Of a DNA stretch of 64,000 nt, positions 1 to 8,968 are shown one piece after another. Source of the stretch: Alloalcanivorax xenomutans (GTDB taxonomy: Bacteria; Pseudomonadota; Gammaproteobacteria; Pseudomonadales; Alcanivoracaceae). The notes beneath the pieces are model-generated. The model had not been told where the DNA came from, searched no databases, and was given only the letters and a program-made list of their open reading frames with translations. The stretch spans positions 47,380 to 111,379 of the forward strand of contig NZ_OBMO01000019.1 of NCBI RefSeq assembly GCF_900217905.1, in the 5' to 3' direction. Position numbers and translations under genes: made by a program. Numbering within the stretch: the stretch's first letter is position 1; each line of letters opens with the position of its first letter.

Positions 1-656
1 CCGGAAGAGCCGTGGATCAACAGAACTTTTCCGGTTTTCTGATCCTTAACGATGGTCGGAGCGCCGGTCATGGTGTAACCCACTTTGTGGTCAGCGAACT
101 TTTTGCGCCAGACCACTTTGCCGGTGTCCTTGTTCAGCGCCACCATGCTGGCATCGAGGGTGCCGAAGAAAATCTTGTCGCCATAGATGGCGGCGCCACG
201 GTTGACCACGTCACAGCAGGGACGGATGTCGTCCGGCAGGCGATGGGCGTAGTCCCACAGCTTCTTGCCGGTGCGGGCGTCGATGGCGAATACGCGGGAA
301 TAGGAGCCGGTGACGTAGATCACGCCGTCGTGGACCAGCGCCTGGGATTCCTGTCCGCGCTGCTTCTCATCACCAAACGAGAAGGACCACGCCGGTGTCA
401 GCATGGAGACGTTGTCGGCGTTGATGTTGTCGAGTGTGCTGTAGCGCTGAGCCTGGATGCCCAGGCCGTACATCAGGACGTCGTCGGTGGTGGCGGCATC
501 ATTGGCGATGTCTTCCCAGCTTACCGTCTTGGTGGCGGAATGCGCGGCGCCACTTACTCCGATCGTGGTGGCCCCGATCATGGTGGCCAGGGTAACCGCG
601 CCGGCAAGGCGTTTGACCTTTCCGGAAAACGGTGCGTTGCGGCTTGTTGTTTTCAT
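1..656 (-). CDS. PQQ-dependent alcohol dehydrogenase, N-terminal part (cut by window edge)
   Basis: Reading the minus strand from the ATG at 654-656 gives an open frame of 218 codons that runs off position 1. It begins with a Sec-type signal peptide (basic start, then hydrophobic stretch, cleavage near the Ala-rich AAHSA at about residue 41). Residues 145-150 read RPCCDV: the adjacent-cysteine pair at 147-148 is typical of quinoprotein methanol/ethanol dehydrogenases (ExaA, PedE/PedH, XoxF). The beta-propeller W-motif repeats (for example [11 protein letters not shown]) follow. The enzyme should oxidise alcohols in the periplasm and pass electrons to the divergently encoded cytochrome c550. 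The residues that distinguish lanthanide from calcium enzymes lie outside the window, so the metal cannot be assigned. Confidence 0.9.
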   Translation of the reverse strand, partial: MKTTSRNAPFSGKVKRLAGAVTLATMIGATTIGVSGAAHSATKTVSWEDIANDAATTDDVLMYGLGIQAQRYSTLDNINADNVSMLTPAWSFSFGDEKQRGQESQALVHDGVIYVTGSYSRVFAIDARTGKKLWDYAHRLPDDIRPCCDVVNRGAAIYGDKIFFGTLDASMVALNKDTGKVVWRKKFADHKVGYTMTGAPTIVKDQKTGKVLLIHGSS

Positions 657-782
657 ACCTGTTCCTCGGCTTGTTGGTATCGGTCGCGGAGTGTTCCCGC
701 CCCGCTGCGGATAAAGACAGCGCTCAGAGTCTCCGAGGGCGCGATTGGCCGCTACCGACACCAGGCCGAGAAATCTAGCCAA

Positions 783-798
783 TTGGGTCTAGTACCAA
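783..798. promoter_or_regulatory. palindrome TTGGnnCTAGnnCCAA between the PQQ dehydrogenase and cytochrome c550 genes
   Basis: The 16 bases form an interrupted palindrome (TTGG, CTAG, CCAA matching on both strands). They lie in the 279-base divergent intergenic region. A related string (TTGGTCCAAGGAC) follows at 813-825, and AGTACC recurs before the aldehyde dehydrogenase gene near 3156. It could bind the two-component regulator (ExaE/AgmR type) that controls such clusters in pseudomonads; that is inference. Confidence 0.3.
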
Positions 799-935
799 GG
801 ATGTAGACAGGTTTGGTCCAAGGACGAGTAGGTCGATGGCGGACGGATCGCTAGATTGAAATGCGATGTGAGGCCTTTGAGCCGGCTTCGCGCTTTACCG
901 CCGTATTGCAATCAGCGATCTGAAGGATCCCGACA

Positions 936-1379
936 ATGACCAGAACAATGTTTATTCTCACCCTCACCTCCCTGTTGTCCCTGGCCGGTCTGGCTTGGGG
1001 GCACGGCAATGTCACGCCGCAGTCGGTCAACATCCGAGGCCTGGAAGAGCTGGGCGAGGAGTGGCGTGATACCAACCCTTACCGGGAATCGCATCCGCAA
1101 CACGAACTGGCGGTGGATGTGGGCAAGTCCGCCTATAACCAGAACTGCGCCGCTTGCCATGGCCTGGAAGCGAAATCCGGCGGTATCGCTCCGGATCTGC
1201 GTGAGCTGGAAAACGGCGATTACGGTGACGAGTGGTACAAAGAGCGCGTGATCAACGGCGCCAGCCGTAACGGTCGGGTGCTGATGCCGCCGATGGCTAA
1301 CTATCTCAGCCAGGAAGCGCTATGGGCGATCCGTACCTGGCTGGAAACCGTCAGCCTGGAAACCACCGGCGGCAACTGA
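936..1379 (+). CDS. pedF: cytochrome c550, PedF type
   Basis: 147-residue periplasmic c-type cytochrome with an N-terminal signal peptide of about 22 residues. One haem-binding motif, CAACH, lies at residues 71-75, and a methionine ligand is available in VLMPPMANY (Met117 or Met120). The NVTPQSVNI stretch just after the signal peptide is characteristic of PedF-like cytochromes encoded beside quinoprotein alcohol dehydrogenases. The protein takes electrons from the PQQ enzyme and feeds the respiratory chain. It is the first gene of a rightward unit with the SoxYZ-like carrier 29 bases downstream, and it is transcribed away from the dehydrogenase. Confidence 0.9.
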   Translation: MTRTMFILTLTSLLSLAGLAWGHGNVTPQSVNIRGLEELGEEWRDTNPYRESHPQHELAVDVGKSAYNQNCAACHGLEAKSGGIAPDLRELENGDYGDEWYKERVINGASRNGRVLMPPMANYLSQEALWAIRTWLETVSLETTGGN

Positions 1380-1407
1380 GTATCCGGTGAACAAGGGAGG
1401 GATGGCC

Positions 1408-2172
1408 ATGGCCGGTTACCTGCGGCCGCTGTTGGCGGTGCTGATGCTGTTTTGCGCATCCCCGGGCATCACCGCGGAAGCGCAAAAAGACCCGTTGGAT
1501 TCCTTCATGTGGGAGCGCTACCGCGAACGTTTTCTCGGGGATACGCCGGTGCGTTTCGATCAGCGGGTTCGCGTTCAGGCGCCGGCCTTCGCGGAGGATT
1601 CCGGGCAGGTTCCCATTGATGTGGACGCCTCGGCTTTCAATGGCCGATTCCAACGCATGCTGCTGTGGGTGGAACTGAATCCGATCCCCCTGGTGTTCGA
1701 CTACCGGCCACTGAGTGATGGTCTGGCCAACCTTTCCATCAACGTGCGTCTGGAGCAGTCCTCGGCGGTGCGGGTGGCGGTACTCAGCGATGGCGTCTGG
1801 CACGTGGGCGGCACCCGCATCGAAGGGGAGGGCGGGGGTTGTACCACGCCTGGTATCGCCAAGACCGAGGACAACTGGTCCAGGGATTTTGGCAAGATCA
1901 TGGCCCGGCGTTTTGACCACGAGCCAGGCAGCCGGGTGCGAGTCAAACTGTCGCATCCCATGGACAGCGGCCTGATTCCAAGTACCCGGCCGTTTTACGT
2001 GGAACAGGTGGCGTTCATTCGTGACGGCGAACCGGCGGCGACCATGGCCTGGCAAGCCTCTGTGAGCGAAAACCCGGAGCTGGCACTGACGCTCAAGGGG
2101 GATTCCGACGCCAGCTACCGGTTCCAGGCCCGCGACAACAATGGCAATGAGTTCGACCATGCCATTCCTTGA
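1408..2172 (+). CDS. quinoprotein dehydrogenase-associated SoxYZ-like carrier
   Basis: 254 residues from the ATG at 1408, which sits 7 bases after a good Shine-Dalgarno (AAGGGAGG, 1393-1400); an in-frame GTG at 1387 is less likely. A signal peptide (AVLMLFCASPGITAEA) points to export. The N-terminal half resembles SoxY and contains the glycine/cysteine stretch GEGGGCTTPG, where SoxY would carry its substrate-binding cysteine; the C-terminal half resembles SoxZ. The family is known only from its position next to PQQ dehydrogenases and MBL proteins (a 'quinoprotein relay'); its cargo is unknown. It overlaps the next gene. Confidence 0.82.
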   Translation: MAGYLRPLLAVLMLFCASPGITAEAQKDPLDSFMWERYRERFLGDTPVRFDQRVRVQAPAFAEDSGQVPIDVDASAFNGRFQRMLLWVELNPIPLVFDYRPLSDGLANLSINVRLEQSSAVRVAVLSDGVWHVGGTRIEGEGGGCTTPGIAKTEDNWSRDFGKIMARRFDHEPGSRVRVKLSHPMDSGLIPSTRPFYVEQVAFIRDGEPAATMAWQASVSENPELALTLKGDSDASYRFQARDNNGNEFDHAIP

Positions 2173-3145
2173 CGGCGCGGTCCGGCCCGGACTGGCGAAG
2201 ATGGCGCTGTTTGTCGTGCTGGCGTTGGGGGCCGTCCTTTTACCACCTAGGTACGCGCTGGCCTTCGAGTATGAGCTGAAACCGGTGGCCGTGGCGGAGC
2301 GCACCTGGGTAGTGGAAGGGCGGCGCGAGGAACTCTCCGAGGACAATGGCGGTGATATCGCCAACGCCGCGTTCATCGCCACCGGTGATGGCGTCATCGT
2401 CATCGATACCGGCAGCACCCTGAATTATGGCCGGGCGCTGCGGGCGGCCATCGCCACCGTCACCGACCAGCCGGTGCGCTGGATTATCAACACCCATCAT
2501 CACCCGGATCATGTGTTCGGCAACCAGGCCTTCGAGGGCGCGGAAATTTCCGCGCTGCCGGCCACCCGCGCCGCCCTGAAGCGGGACGCCGACAGCTTTC
2601 GCGCCACGCTTTATCAACGGCTGGGAGACGCCGTGCGCGGCACCGAAACGGTACTGCCAACCCGGTCCGTACAGCAAGGCGAGGGCCGCTTTGGCGCCTA
2701 TCCGTTGCAATTGTTTGCTTTCAGCGGCCATTCCGGCGCCGACCTGGTGGTACTCGATCCCGCCACCGGGGTGTTGTTCACCGGTGATCTGGTATTCCAC
2801 CGCCGGGCACCGACCACACCGCATTCCCCGGGGATTGGCATCTGGCGGGAGCAGCTCGGACAACTGCGTGCCCTGCAATTTAAGACATTGGTGCCGGGCC
2901 ATGGTCCGGTGTCCCGGGACGGCTCGCCCATCGAAGAGACCCTCGACTATCTGGATTGGCTGGATGGGCGTCTCGCCGGGGGGGCGGCTCGCGGCGCCAC
3001 CCGTAACGAGGTGATCCAGGCACCGTTACCGGAACGCTTCGCCGGCATGGCGCTGGTGCGTTACGAGCTGACCCGCAGTGTCAGCCATTTCTACGCCGAC
3101 TATGAGGAAGCGCTGCTGTGGGCGGAACCGGATACGACCAAATAA
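2159..3145 (+). CDS. MBL-fold metallohydrolase of the quinoprotein relay
   Basis: 328 residues from the ATG at 2159, overlapping the SoxYZ-like gene by 14 bases; an in-frame ATG at 2141 would lengthen the overlap. The N-terminus is hydrophobic (signal anchor or signal peptide, residues 12-35). The metallo-beta-lactamase zinc motif HHHPDH is at residues 113-118, followed by later motifs FSGHSGADL, FTGDLVFH and VPGHGPV. It matches the SoxH-related 'zinc metallohydrolase 2' subfamily found with PQQ dehydrogenases and SoxYZ-like carriers. Substrate unknown; a role in clearing or maturing a carrier-bound intermediate is inferred from context. Confidence 0.82.
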   Translation: MPFLDGAVRPGLAKMALFVVLALGAVLLPPRYALAFEYELKPVAVAERTWVVEGRREELSEDNGGDIANAAFIATGDGVIVIDTGSTLNYGRALRAAIATVTDQPVRWIINTHHHPDHVFGNQAFEGAEISALPATRAALKRDADSFRATLYQRLGDAVRGTETVLPTRSVQQGEGRFGAYPLQLFAFSGHSGADLVVLDPATGVLFTGDLVFHRRAPTTPHSPGIGIWREQLGQLRALQFKTLVPGHGPVSRDGSPIEETLDYLDWLDGRLAGGAARGATRNEVIQAPLPERFAGMALVRYELTRSVSHFYADYEEALLWAEPDTTK

Positions 3146-3274
3146 GGGGCGAATTAGTACCTTGGTAGCATGCGGGCGTTACCGGCGCGGCACTAATCTG
3201 AATATCCAGACAGTCCGCTCGAGAGTGTGGCGGAAAAACTCAGGATCAGCATAAAAAAGCGAGGAAGTACGGCT

Positions 3275-4795
3275 ATGATTTACGACAATCCCGGTAGTCA
3301 GGGCGCCCTGGTCTCCTTCAAGGAGCGCTACCAAAACTATATTGGCGGTGAGTGGGTGGCTCCTGTTAAGGGCCGGTACTTCGACAACATCAGTCCGGTC
3401 AATGGCAAGGTGTTCTGTCAGGTGCCCCGCTCCTCCGCCGAAGACATCGATCTGGCGCTGGACGCCGCTCACCGCGCCGCGCCGGCCTGGGCACGAACCT
3501 CGGTGGCCGAGCGCGCCAATATATTGTTGAAAATCGCCGACCGCATCGAAGGCAGCCTGGAGTCCCTGGCGGTGGCGGAAACCTGGGATAACGGCAAGGC
3601 GGTGCGCGAAACCCTCAACGCCGATATCCCTCTGACGGTGGATCACTTCCGCTATTTCGCCGGCTGTATCCGCGCCCAGGAAGGCACGCTCGCGGATATC
3701 GACGCCAACACCGTGGCCTATCATTTTCACGAGCCGTTGGGTGTGGTCGGGCAGATCATCCCCTGGAATTTCCCGATCCTCATGGCCGCCTGGAAACTGG
3801 CGCCGGCGCTGGCGGCGGGCAACTGCATTGTGCTGAAACCGGCGGAACAGACTCCGGTGTCGATTCTCAAGGTGATGGAACTGATTGGTGATCTGCTGCC
3901 GGCGGGTGTGTTGAACGTGGTCAACGGCTTTGGCGACGAAGCCGGCCAGGCTCTGGCCACCAGCAAGCGCATCGCCAAGATCGCCTTCACCGGCTCCACG
4001 CCGGTGGGCTCACACATCCTCAAATGCGCGGCGGAGAATATCATTCCCTCCACCGTGGAACTGGGCGGCAAATCGCCCAATATTTACTTCGCCGACATCC
4101 TCAATGCCGAGCCGGAATTCATCGACAAGGCGGTGGAAGGGCTGGTGCTGGCGTTTTTCAACCAGGGCGAGGTCTGCACCTGCCCGTCCCGGGCGCTGAT
4201 CCAGGAAAGCATGTACGACGACTTCATGGAGCGGGTGGTGGCACGCATCGCCACGATCAAGCGTGGCAATCCGCTGGACACCGAAACCCAGGTCGGCGCT
4301 CAGGCATCCCAGGAGCAGTTCGACAAGATCATGTCCTACATGGAAGTGGCCCGCGGCGAAGGCGCCGAGTTCCTGGCCGGTGGCGATCGCGAATCCCTGG
4401 CAGGTGAACACGGCGAAGGCTTCTATATTCAGCCGACCCTGCTCAAGGGCCATAACAAGATGCGGGTATTCCAGGAGGAAATCTTCGGCCCGGTGGTGGC
4501 GGTGACCACCTTCAAGGACGAGGCGGAAGCGCTGGCGATCGCCAATGATACCGAGTTCGGTCTCGGTGCCGGGGTCTGGAGCCGGGATATCAACGTGGCG
4601 TTCCGCATGGGCCGCGGTATTCAGGCCGGCCGGGTCTGGACCAACTGCTATCATGCCTATCCGGCCCACGCCGCCTTTGGCGGTTACAAGAAATCCGGTA
4701 TCGGCCGGGAAACCCACAAGATGATCCTGGATCACTACCAACAGACCAAGAACCTTCTGGTCAGCTACGACGTAAACCCGCTTGGCTTCTTCTGA
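3275..4795 (+). CDS. exaC: NAD-dependent aldehyde dehydrogenase (ExaC/AcoD type)
   Basis: 506 residues from the ATG at 3275, which follows the ribosome site GAGGAAG; an in-frame upstream ATG at 3227 has no such site. It is a full-length ALDH-superfamily enzyme: general-base Glu262 in ELGGKS and catalytic Cys301 in [11 protein letters not shown], the motif of acetaldehyde dehydrogenases AcoD/ExaC/AldB. The expected reaction is oxidation of the aldehyde made by the PQQ dehydrogenase to the carboxylate with NAD. Placement after cytochrome c550, carrier and MBL genes matches pseudomonad ethanol-oxidation clusters. Confidence 0.92.
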   Translation: MIYDNPGSQGALVSFKERYQNYIGGEWVAPVKGRYFDNISPVNGKVFCQVPRSSAEDIDLALDAAHRAAPAWARTSVAERANILLKIADRIEGSLESLAVAETWDNGKAVRETLNADIPLTVDHFRYFAGCIRAQEGTLADIDANTVAYHFHEPLGVVGQIIPWNFPILMAAWKLAPALAAGNCIVLKPAEQTPVSILKVMELIGDLLPAGVLNVVNGFGDEAGQALATSKRIAKIAFTGSTPVGSHILKCAAENIIPSTVELGGKSPNIYFADILNAEPEFIDKAVEGLVLAFFNQGEVCTCPSRALIQESMYDDFMERVVARIATIKRGNPLDTETQVGAQASQEQFDKIMSYMEVARGEGAEFLAGGDRESLAGEHGEGFYIQPTLLKGHNKMRVFQEEIFGPVVAVTTFKDEAEALAIANDTEFGLGAGVWSRDINVAFRMGRGIQAGRVWTNCYHAYPAHAAFGGYKKSGIGRETHKMILDHYQQTKNLLVSYDVNPLGFF

Positions 4796-4895
4796 AGCCA
4801 ACGGATAAGCCGGCGGAAGGGGAAGGGGATACGTTCTCCCGACCTCTCCGCCGGTGCCGCCGCTTTTCCTGTCCATCCCCCCCCTCTACCGTTGC

Positions 4896-4909
4896 TTGAT
4901 TGCGATCAA
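4896..4909. promoter_or_regulatory. FNR/ANR box (TTGATtgcgATCAA)
   Basis: Perfect match to the FNR/ANR consensus TTGATnnnnATCAA, 62 bases before the start of the zinc alcohol dehydrogenase. A possible -10 (ACTACACT) lies about 20 bases downstream, so the box would be centred near -41, the class II activation position. This predicts oxygen-limited induction, as known for the ANR-controlled adhA of Pseudomonas aeruginosa. Confidence 0.75.
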
Positions 4910-4970
4910 GGCCCCCGCTTGCACTACACTGGATCATGGGTGTGGTATTCCAATAACAGCGGAGGTTCCC

Positions 4971-5954
4971 ATGCGAGCCATGAGCTTGCGAAAGATCGGC
5001 GGACCGCTCGAATTGATCGATTGCCCGGCAGCCCGTCCCGGCACCGGCGAGCTGCGCCTTCAGGTCGAAGCCTGCGGTGTCTGCCGCACCGATCTGCACG
5101 TGGTGGACGGCGAGTTGACGGGGGGCAAGCTCCCTTTGATTCCCGGCCACGAAATCGTCGGTCGGGTGGTGGAATTGGGGCCGGGCGGCAGCAGGTTTTC
5201 TCTGGGGCAGCGCGTTGGTATTCCCTGGCTTGGACACAGCTGTGGACGATGCCGCTATTGCGAAGCGGGCCAGGAGAATCTTTGTGACACGCCCGGGTTC
5301 ACCGGTTACACCCTTGACGGAGGTTACGCCGAACATTGCGTGGCCTCACAGGACTATGCTTTTGCCTTGCCGGAAGAACCCGATCCCGTCAGCCTGGCGC
5401 CGTTGCTGTGTGCCGGCCTGATTGGCTACCGCTCCTATCGAATGGCCGGGGAGGCGCCGCGTTTGGGGCTCTACGGTTTCGGCGCGGCGGCGCACATCCT
5501 GACCCAGCTTGCTTGCTGGCAGGGACGTGAGATCTACGCGTTTACCCGTCCTGGCGATACCGTCGCTCAGGCGTTCGCGCGGGAAACGGGGGCAGCCTGG
5601 GCCGGTGGATCAGATCAAGCGCCACCGGTGGAACTGGACGCGGCCATTCTTTTCGCTCCGGTGGGCGCTTTGGTGCCCCTGGCTCTGCGCGCGGTGCGCA
5701 AAGGCGGCGTGGTGGTCTGTGGCGGCATTCATATGAGCGATATTCCGAGGTTTCCCTACGCTGATTTATGGGGTGAACGAGTGATCCGTTCCGTTGCCAA
5801 TCTGACCCGGGAAGATGGCGAGCAGTTTCTGCGCCTTGCCTCGCAGGCGGGTATCGAGGTCGCGACCCGGACCTATCGGCTGGATGAGGCCAACGAGGCG
5901 CTGGACGATCTTCGCGCCGGCCGTCTCACCGGCGCGGCGGTGTTGGTGCCATGA
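4971..5954 (+). CDS. zinc-dependent alcohol dehydrogenase
   Basis: 327 residues from the ATG at 4971, preceded by GGAGG. GroES-like medium-chain dehydrogenase with catalytic-zinc ligands in CGVCRTDLH and GHEIVG and a full structural-zinc set in CGRCRYCEAGQENLC. The coenzyme domain has the shortened LGLYGFGAAAHI motif in place of the usual GxGxxG. This is the propanol-preferring AdhA-like subfamily (alcohol + NAD to aldehyde + NADH). Because of the FNR box it more likely works in the reductive, fermentative direction under low oxygen, unlike the respiratory PQQ system beside it. Confidence 0.88.
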   Translation: MRAMSLRKIGGPLELIDCPAARPGTGELRLQVEACGVCRTDLHVVDGELTGGKLPLIPGHEIVGRVVELGPGGSRFSLGQRVGIPWLGHSCGRCRYCEAGQENLCDTPGFTGYTLDGGYAEHCVASQDYAFALPEEPDPVSLAPLLCAGLIGYRSYRMAGEAPRLGLYGFGAAAHILTQLACWQGREIYAFTRPGDTVAQAFARETGAAWAGGSDQAPPVELDAAILFAPVGALVPLALRAVRKGGVVVCGGIHMSDIPRFPYADLWGERVIRSVANLTREDGEQFLRLASQAGIEVATRTYRLDEANEALDDLRAGRLTGAAVLVP

Positions 5955-6060
5955 GCAGGAAGCCGCTGGGCAGCTTGCCTGCAAGCGAGTAGCAACGCCG
6001 GAGGAGCGGAATTGGCCAGCAAGCCAGCGCCCACGGCGGCCTTGTAGCTGTCTCCGAAAT
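5955..6060. repeat. degenerate REP-type palindrome
   Basis: After the dehydrogenase stop, CAGCTTGCCTGCAAGCGAG (5969-5987) matches the core of the dispersed REP family of this window, followed by a decayed second half (GGCCAGCAAGCC near 6012) and GGCGGCCTTGTAG. No gene is visible here. Confidence 0.55.
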
Positions 6061-6078
6061 TATACCCACGGCGCTGAT

Positions 6079-6103
6079 AAAAAAGGCCGCCCCAAGGGCG
6101 GCC
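6079..6103 (-). terminator. rho-independent terminator of the porin gene
   Basis: Read on the minus strand, an 8-bp stem GGCCGCCC/GGGCGGCC (6085-6092 with 6096-6103) with a 3-base loop is followed by six T residues (A run at 6079-6084 on the plus strand). It lies 34 bases past the porin stop. Confidence 0.85.
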
Positions 6104-6137
6104 AAATGGCACAGTGGAATGGATCCGCTCAGCGGAT

Positions 6138-7295
6138 CTACCAGGAGAGTGCGGCCCCCACTGCCAGGGTATCGGTGGATTCAATCTCGCCGGCCTGTTT
6201 GTCATCAATTTCGAAGCGGCTGAAATTACCCAGCAGTTTCAGATTGTCATTGACCGCGTAACTGAGCAGCACGGCTTTGTTTTCGTAGTCAGCTTCACCG
6301 CCAAGAAGATTGCCATCGTCCTCGCTACGGCCGTAGGACAGGGCCAGCCGGAATTTATCGATCTGCTGGCCGATTTGCAGCAGGTACCCCTTGCTGTCGA
6401 TCTCCTTCAGGTTAGCTTGCCCCAGGTTGTTGGAGAACAGGGGATGCATACCCTCGGCATTGAAGCCCGAAGCGGTGAGGGAGGTGTCGCCGAGTTTGGC
6501 CTGAACCCCATAGCCCAGCCCCCGCGAGGTCACATCCTCGACACTACCGTCGGTGTTTTCCGAGGTCTGATAGGCGCCATTAACCCAGGCGTACAGTTCA
6601 GTGGCGCCGAGGCTGGTCTGGTAGCTTACTTCCGTTTCGAAACGCGGTGCTGATTGGTAGGCCTTGCCGGCTCCGCCGACTTCGTTGCTGTCATAGGGAT
6701 CGAGAACACCCACGGCGACTTTCAGGGCATGTTGTTGTGGGCTGCGGTAAGTGATCTGCGCGCTGGGGAAAGGGTAGGGATAACCGGTGCCGATATTGCC
6801 AAAGGACACACCGCTACCGTCCATCAGGCCGAGGGTATCGCTGGCCTGGCCGAAACCCGACAACAGTTCGTCGCGGAGAATGTTGGAACGGGCGAACAGA
6901 CCAAAGTCCTTACCGATCAACACCTGGCCCCAACCGCCGTCGATGGTGCCATAAAACTGGCGCACATCGATGCCGGTTTCGGTGCCGTTGGTTTCACTGT
7001 CGTTGATGGTGACCCAGAACGAGGAGCGGGCCCCGAGTTTCAGGTCGCCGACCTGGCGGGAAAAATTGAAGCCGATCCAGTTCGGCAAGAATCCCATTTT
7101 CACCCGGGACTGGCGCCGGTCGAACTGATCACCGGGGCGGTCCACGTCGTTGTGTACGTAGAAGGCATTGATGTAGCCATCGGTGGAAAAAGTGGTCCGA
7201 TTGTCATCGTGCAGTTTGATTTCCGCCTGGGCGCCGGCACCGGCAAGGGATGCCAGCAGGGCGCAGGTAAGGGGCAGCCTTTTGTTGTTGTGCAT
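6138..7295 (-). CDS. outer-membrane porin
   Basis: 385 residues from the ATG at 7295, spaced 7 bases from GGAG; an ATG at 7307 would add four residues. A signal peptide (LTCALLASLAGAGAQA) precedes alternating hydrophobic beta-strand segments, with LSW at the C-terminus serving the outer-membrane insertion signal poorly but plausibly (terminal aromatic). The sequence fits the 16-strand general porin family (COG3203-like). It should form a passive channel for small hydrophilic solutes; specificity cannot be read. It is transcribed alone and ends at a strong terminator. Flanking alcohol-metabolism genes are on the opposite strand. Confidence 0.8.
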   Translation of the reverse strand: MHNNKRLPLTCALLASLAGAGAQAEIKLHDDNRTTFSTDGYINAFYVHNDVDRPGDQFDRRQSRVKMGFLPNWIGFNFSRQVGDLKLGARSSFWVTINDSETNGTETGIDVRQFYGTIDGGWGQVLIGKDFGLFARSNILRDELLSGFGQASDTLGLMDGSGVSFGNIGTGYPYPFPSAQITYRSPQQHALKVAVGVLDPYDSNEVGGAGKAYQSAPRFETEVSYQTSLGATELYAWVNGAYQTSENTDGSVEDVTSRGLGYGVQAKLGDTSLTASGFNAEGMHPLFSNNLGQANLKEIDSKGYLLQIGQQIDKFRLALSYGRSEDDGNLLGGEADYENKAVLLSYAVNDNLKLLGNFSRFEIDDKQAGEIESTDTLAVGAALSW

Positions 7296-7480
7296 GGTTC
7301 GCTCCATGTTTTTTGCGTCGTTCGGAGCGGGCAGTATGGAAAGTGGCGGGCGGCTGCGAATCCCGCTTTGGTCGGGAAGGCGTCTTAAGACCGTGGTGAC
7401 CTGATGGGTGGCACGAAAGTCGTGCGCGGGGGATTGGTTCAGGAACTAGAACGAAGAGAGAAGGGAACAGGCAAGGAAAG

Positions 7481-7502
7481 GCCCGGCGCGTTCGCGCCGG
7501 GC
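7481..7502 (-). terminator. hairpin ending the RND efflux operon
   Basis: A perfect stem GCCCGGCGCG/CGCGCCGGGC (loop 2 bases, TT) lies just after the outer-membrane channel stop. On the minus strand it is followed by CTTTCCTT rather than a pure T tract, so termination may be partial. Confidence 0.65.
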
Positions 7503-7510
7503 AAGTACGC

Positions 7511-8968
7511 TCAACCTTGTGTGCCGGAGGTGTCGCTGTCTTCCTGCTCCGGAGCGGTGTTGATCACAGTGGCCTGATCTTCCAGCCAGCCGCCGCCCAG
7601 GGCCCGATACAGAGTGATCTGATTTGCGAGCTTGCTGAGGGTGATCGACACCAGTTCCTGACGGGCGGTAAGCAGACTGCGCTGCGCGTCCAGCACCGCC
7701 AGGTAGTCGTCCGCGCCCAGCTCGTAGCGTTGCTGGGACAGTTCCAGTGAGCGGCGGGTGGCGTCCACCAGGGCCTGCTGGGCGATTTCCTGTTCCAACA
7801 GAGTCTCCCGGGCCACCAGCGCATCCGAGACTTCCTGGAAGGCGGTCTGGATGGTTTGTTCATAGGTGGCGACGCTCTGGTCCCGGCGCACTTCCGCCAC
7901 GTCCAGGCTGGCGCGGTTGCGTCCGCCAGTGAAGATTGGCAGGGAAATACTCGGTGAGAACGACCAACTGCGTGAGCCGCTCTCGAACAATCCGTCCAGT
8001 TCGGCACTGCTGGTACCAAAGGTCCCGGTCAGGGAGATGCTCGGGAAGAACGCCGCCCGCGCCGCGCCGATGTTGGCGTTGGCCGCACGCAGCAAGTGCT
8101 CCGCGCGGATGATATCCGGGCGTGCCAGCAGCACGTTGGAGGACAGCCCGGAAGGCACATCCGACAATTCCACCAGCCCGGAGGCCTCCAGATTATCGTT
8201 GGGCAGAGGTGGCAGCGGCGCGCCGACCAGGGTGGCCAGGGCGTTACGGTCCTGGGCCACCAGACGGGCGAAGCGGGCACGATTGGCGCGGGCGGTTTCC
8301 AGCGCGGTCTGCGCCTGACGCAGTTCCAGCTCGGAGCCGACACCCAGGTCGAAACGGCGCTGGGTCAGGTCCAGGGACGACCGATAGGCCTCCATGGTCT
8401 CCTCGCTGATGCGCAGGTTCTCCCGGTCCGCCACCAATGTCAGATAGGCGTTGGCCACTTCCGATACCAGTGTGATATGGGCGCTGCGTTGGGCTTCCTC
8501 GCTGGCCAGATAATTCTGCAAGGCGGCGTCCTTGAGACTGCGCACCCGGCCGAACAGATCCAGCTCGTAGGCGGAGATGCCCACATTGGCGCCGTACTGG
8601 CTCTGCACCTGACTCTCGCCGGTGTTGCTCAGGTCACCGGGCACCCGTTGCCGGGTGCCGGTGCCGTTCAGGCCGATATCGGGAAACAGATCGGCACGCT
8701 GAATCCGATACTGGGCGCGCAACTCTTCCACATCCAGCATGGCCAGCCGCAGATCCCGGTTGTTGGCCAGGGCGGTCTGGATCAGCTGTTGCAGTTCCGG
8801 TTCGGCGAAGAAATCCCGCCAGCCGGGCAGAGTGACCTGCGTGGCGTCGGCGCCTTCACGGAACTGATCCGGCACCGGGGACGGGGGCTGTTCATAACTG
8901 GGCGCCAGCGTACAGCCACTCAGGGCCAGAGCGACGGCCAACGCCATGGAAGCGGGTTTCAATGTCAT
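7511..8968 (-). CDS. RND efflux outer-membrane channel (OprM/NodT family lipoprotein)
   Basis: 485 residues. Lipoprotein signal ending LALSGC with the lipidated cysteine at residue 19, then the duplicated outer-membrane-factor domains (NNRDLRLA near residue 75 and [21 protein letters not shown] near 420). It forms the trimeric TolC-like exit duct of the pump encoded upstream. Its ATG overlaps the stop of the pump gene by 4 bases (ATGA), showing translational coupling. The C-terminus is a polar tail rich in Glu/Asp. Confidence 0.93.
   Translation of the reverse strand: MTLKPASMALAVALALSGCTLAPSYEQPPSPVPDQFREGADATQVTLPGWRDFFAEPELQQLIQTALANNRDLRLAMLDVEELRAQYRIQRADLFPDIGLNGTGTRQRVPGDLSNTGESQVQSQYGANVGISAYELDLFGRVRSLKDAALQNYLASEEAQRSAHITLVSEVANAYLTLVADRENLRISEETMEAYRSSLDLTQRRFDLGVGSELELRQAQTALETARANRARFARLVAQDRNALATLVGAPLPPLPNDNLEASGLVELSDVPSGLSSNVLLARPDIIRAEHLLRAANANIGAARAAFFPSISLTGTFGTSSAELDGLFESGSRSWSFSPSISLPIFTGGRNRASLDVAEVRRDQSVATYEQTIQTAFQEVSDALVARETLLEQEIAQQALVDATRRSLELSQQRYELGADDYLAVLDAQRSLLTARQELVSITLSKLANQITLYRALGGGWLEDQATVINTAPEQEDSDTSGTQG

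Noticed and set aside
4810..4854. Inverted repeat CCGGCGGA/TCCGCCGG after the aldehyde dehydrogenase gene, as a terminator
   Set aside because: The loop is 29 bases long and no T tract follows, so a terminator cannot be supported.
7408..7424. Sigma-54-like TGGCAC...GTGC string
   Set aside because: On the plus strand with no gene starting downstream in that direction, and the -12 element is only partial.
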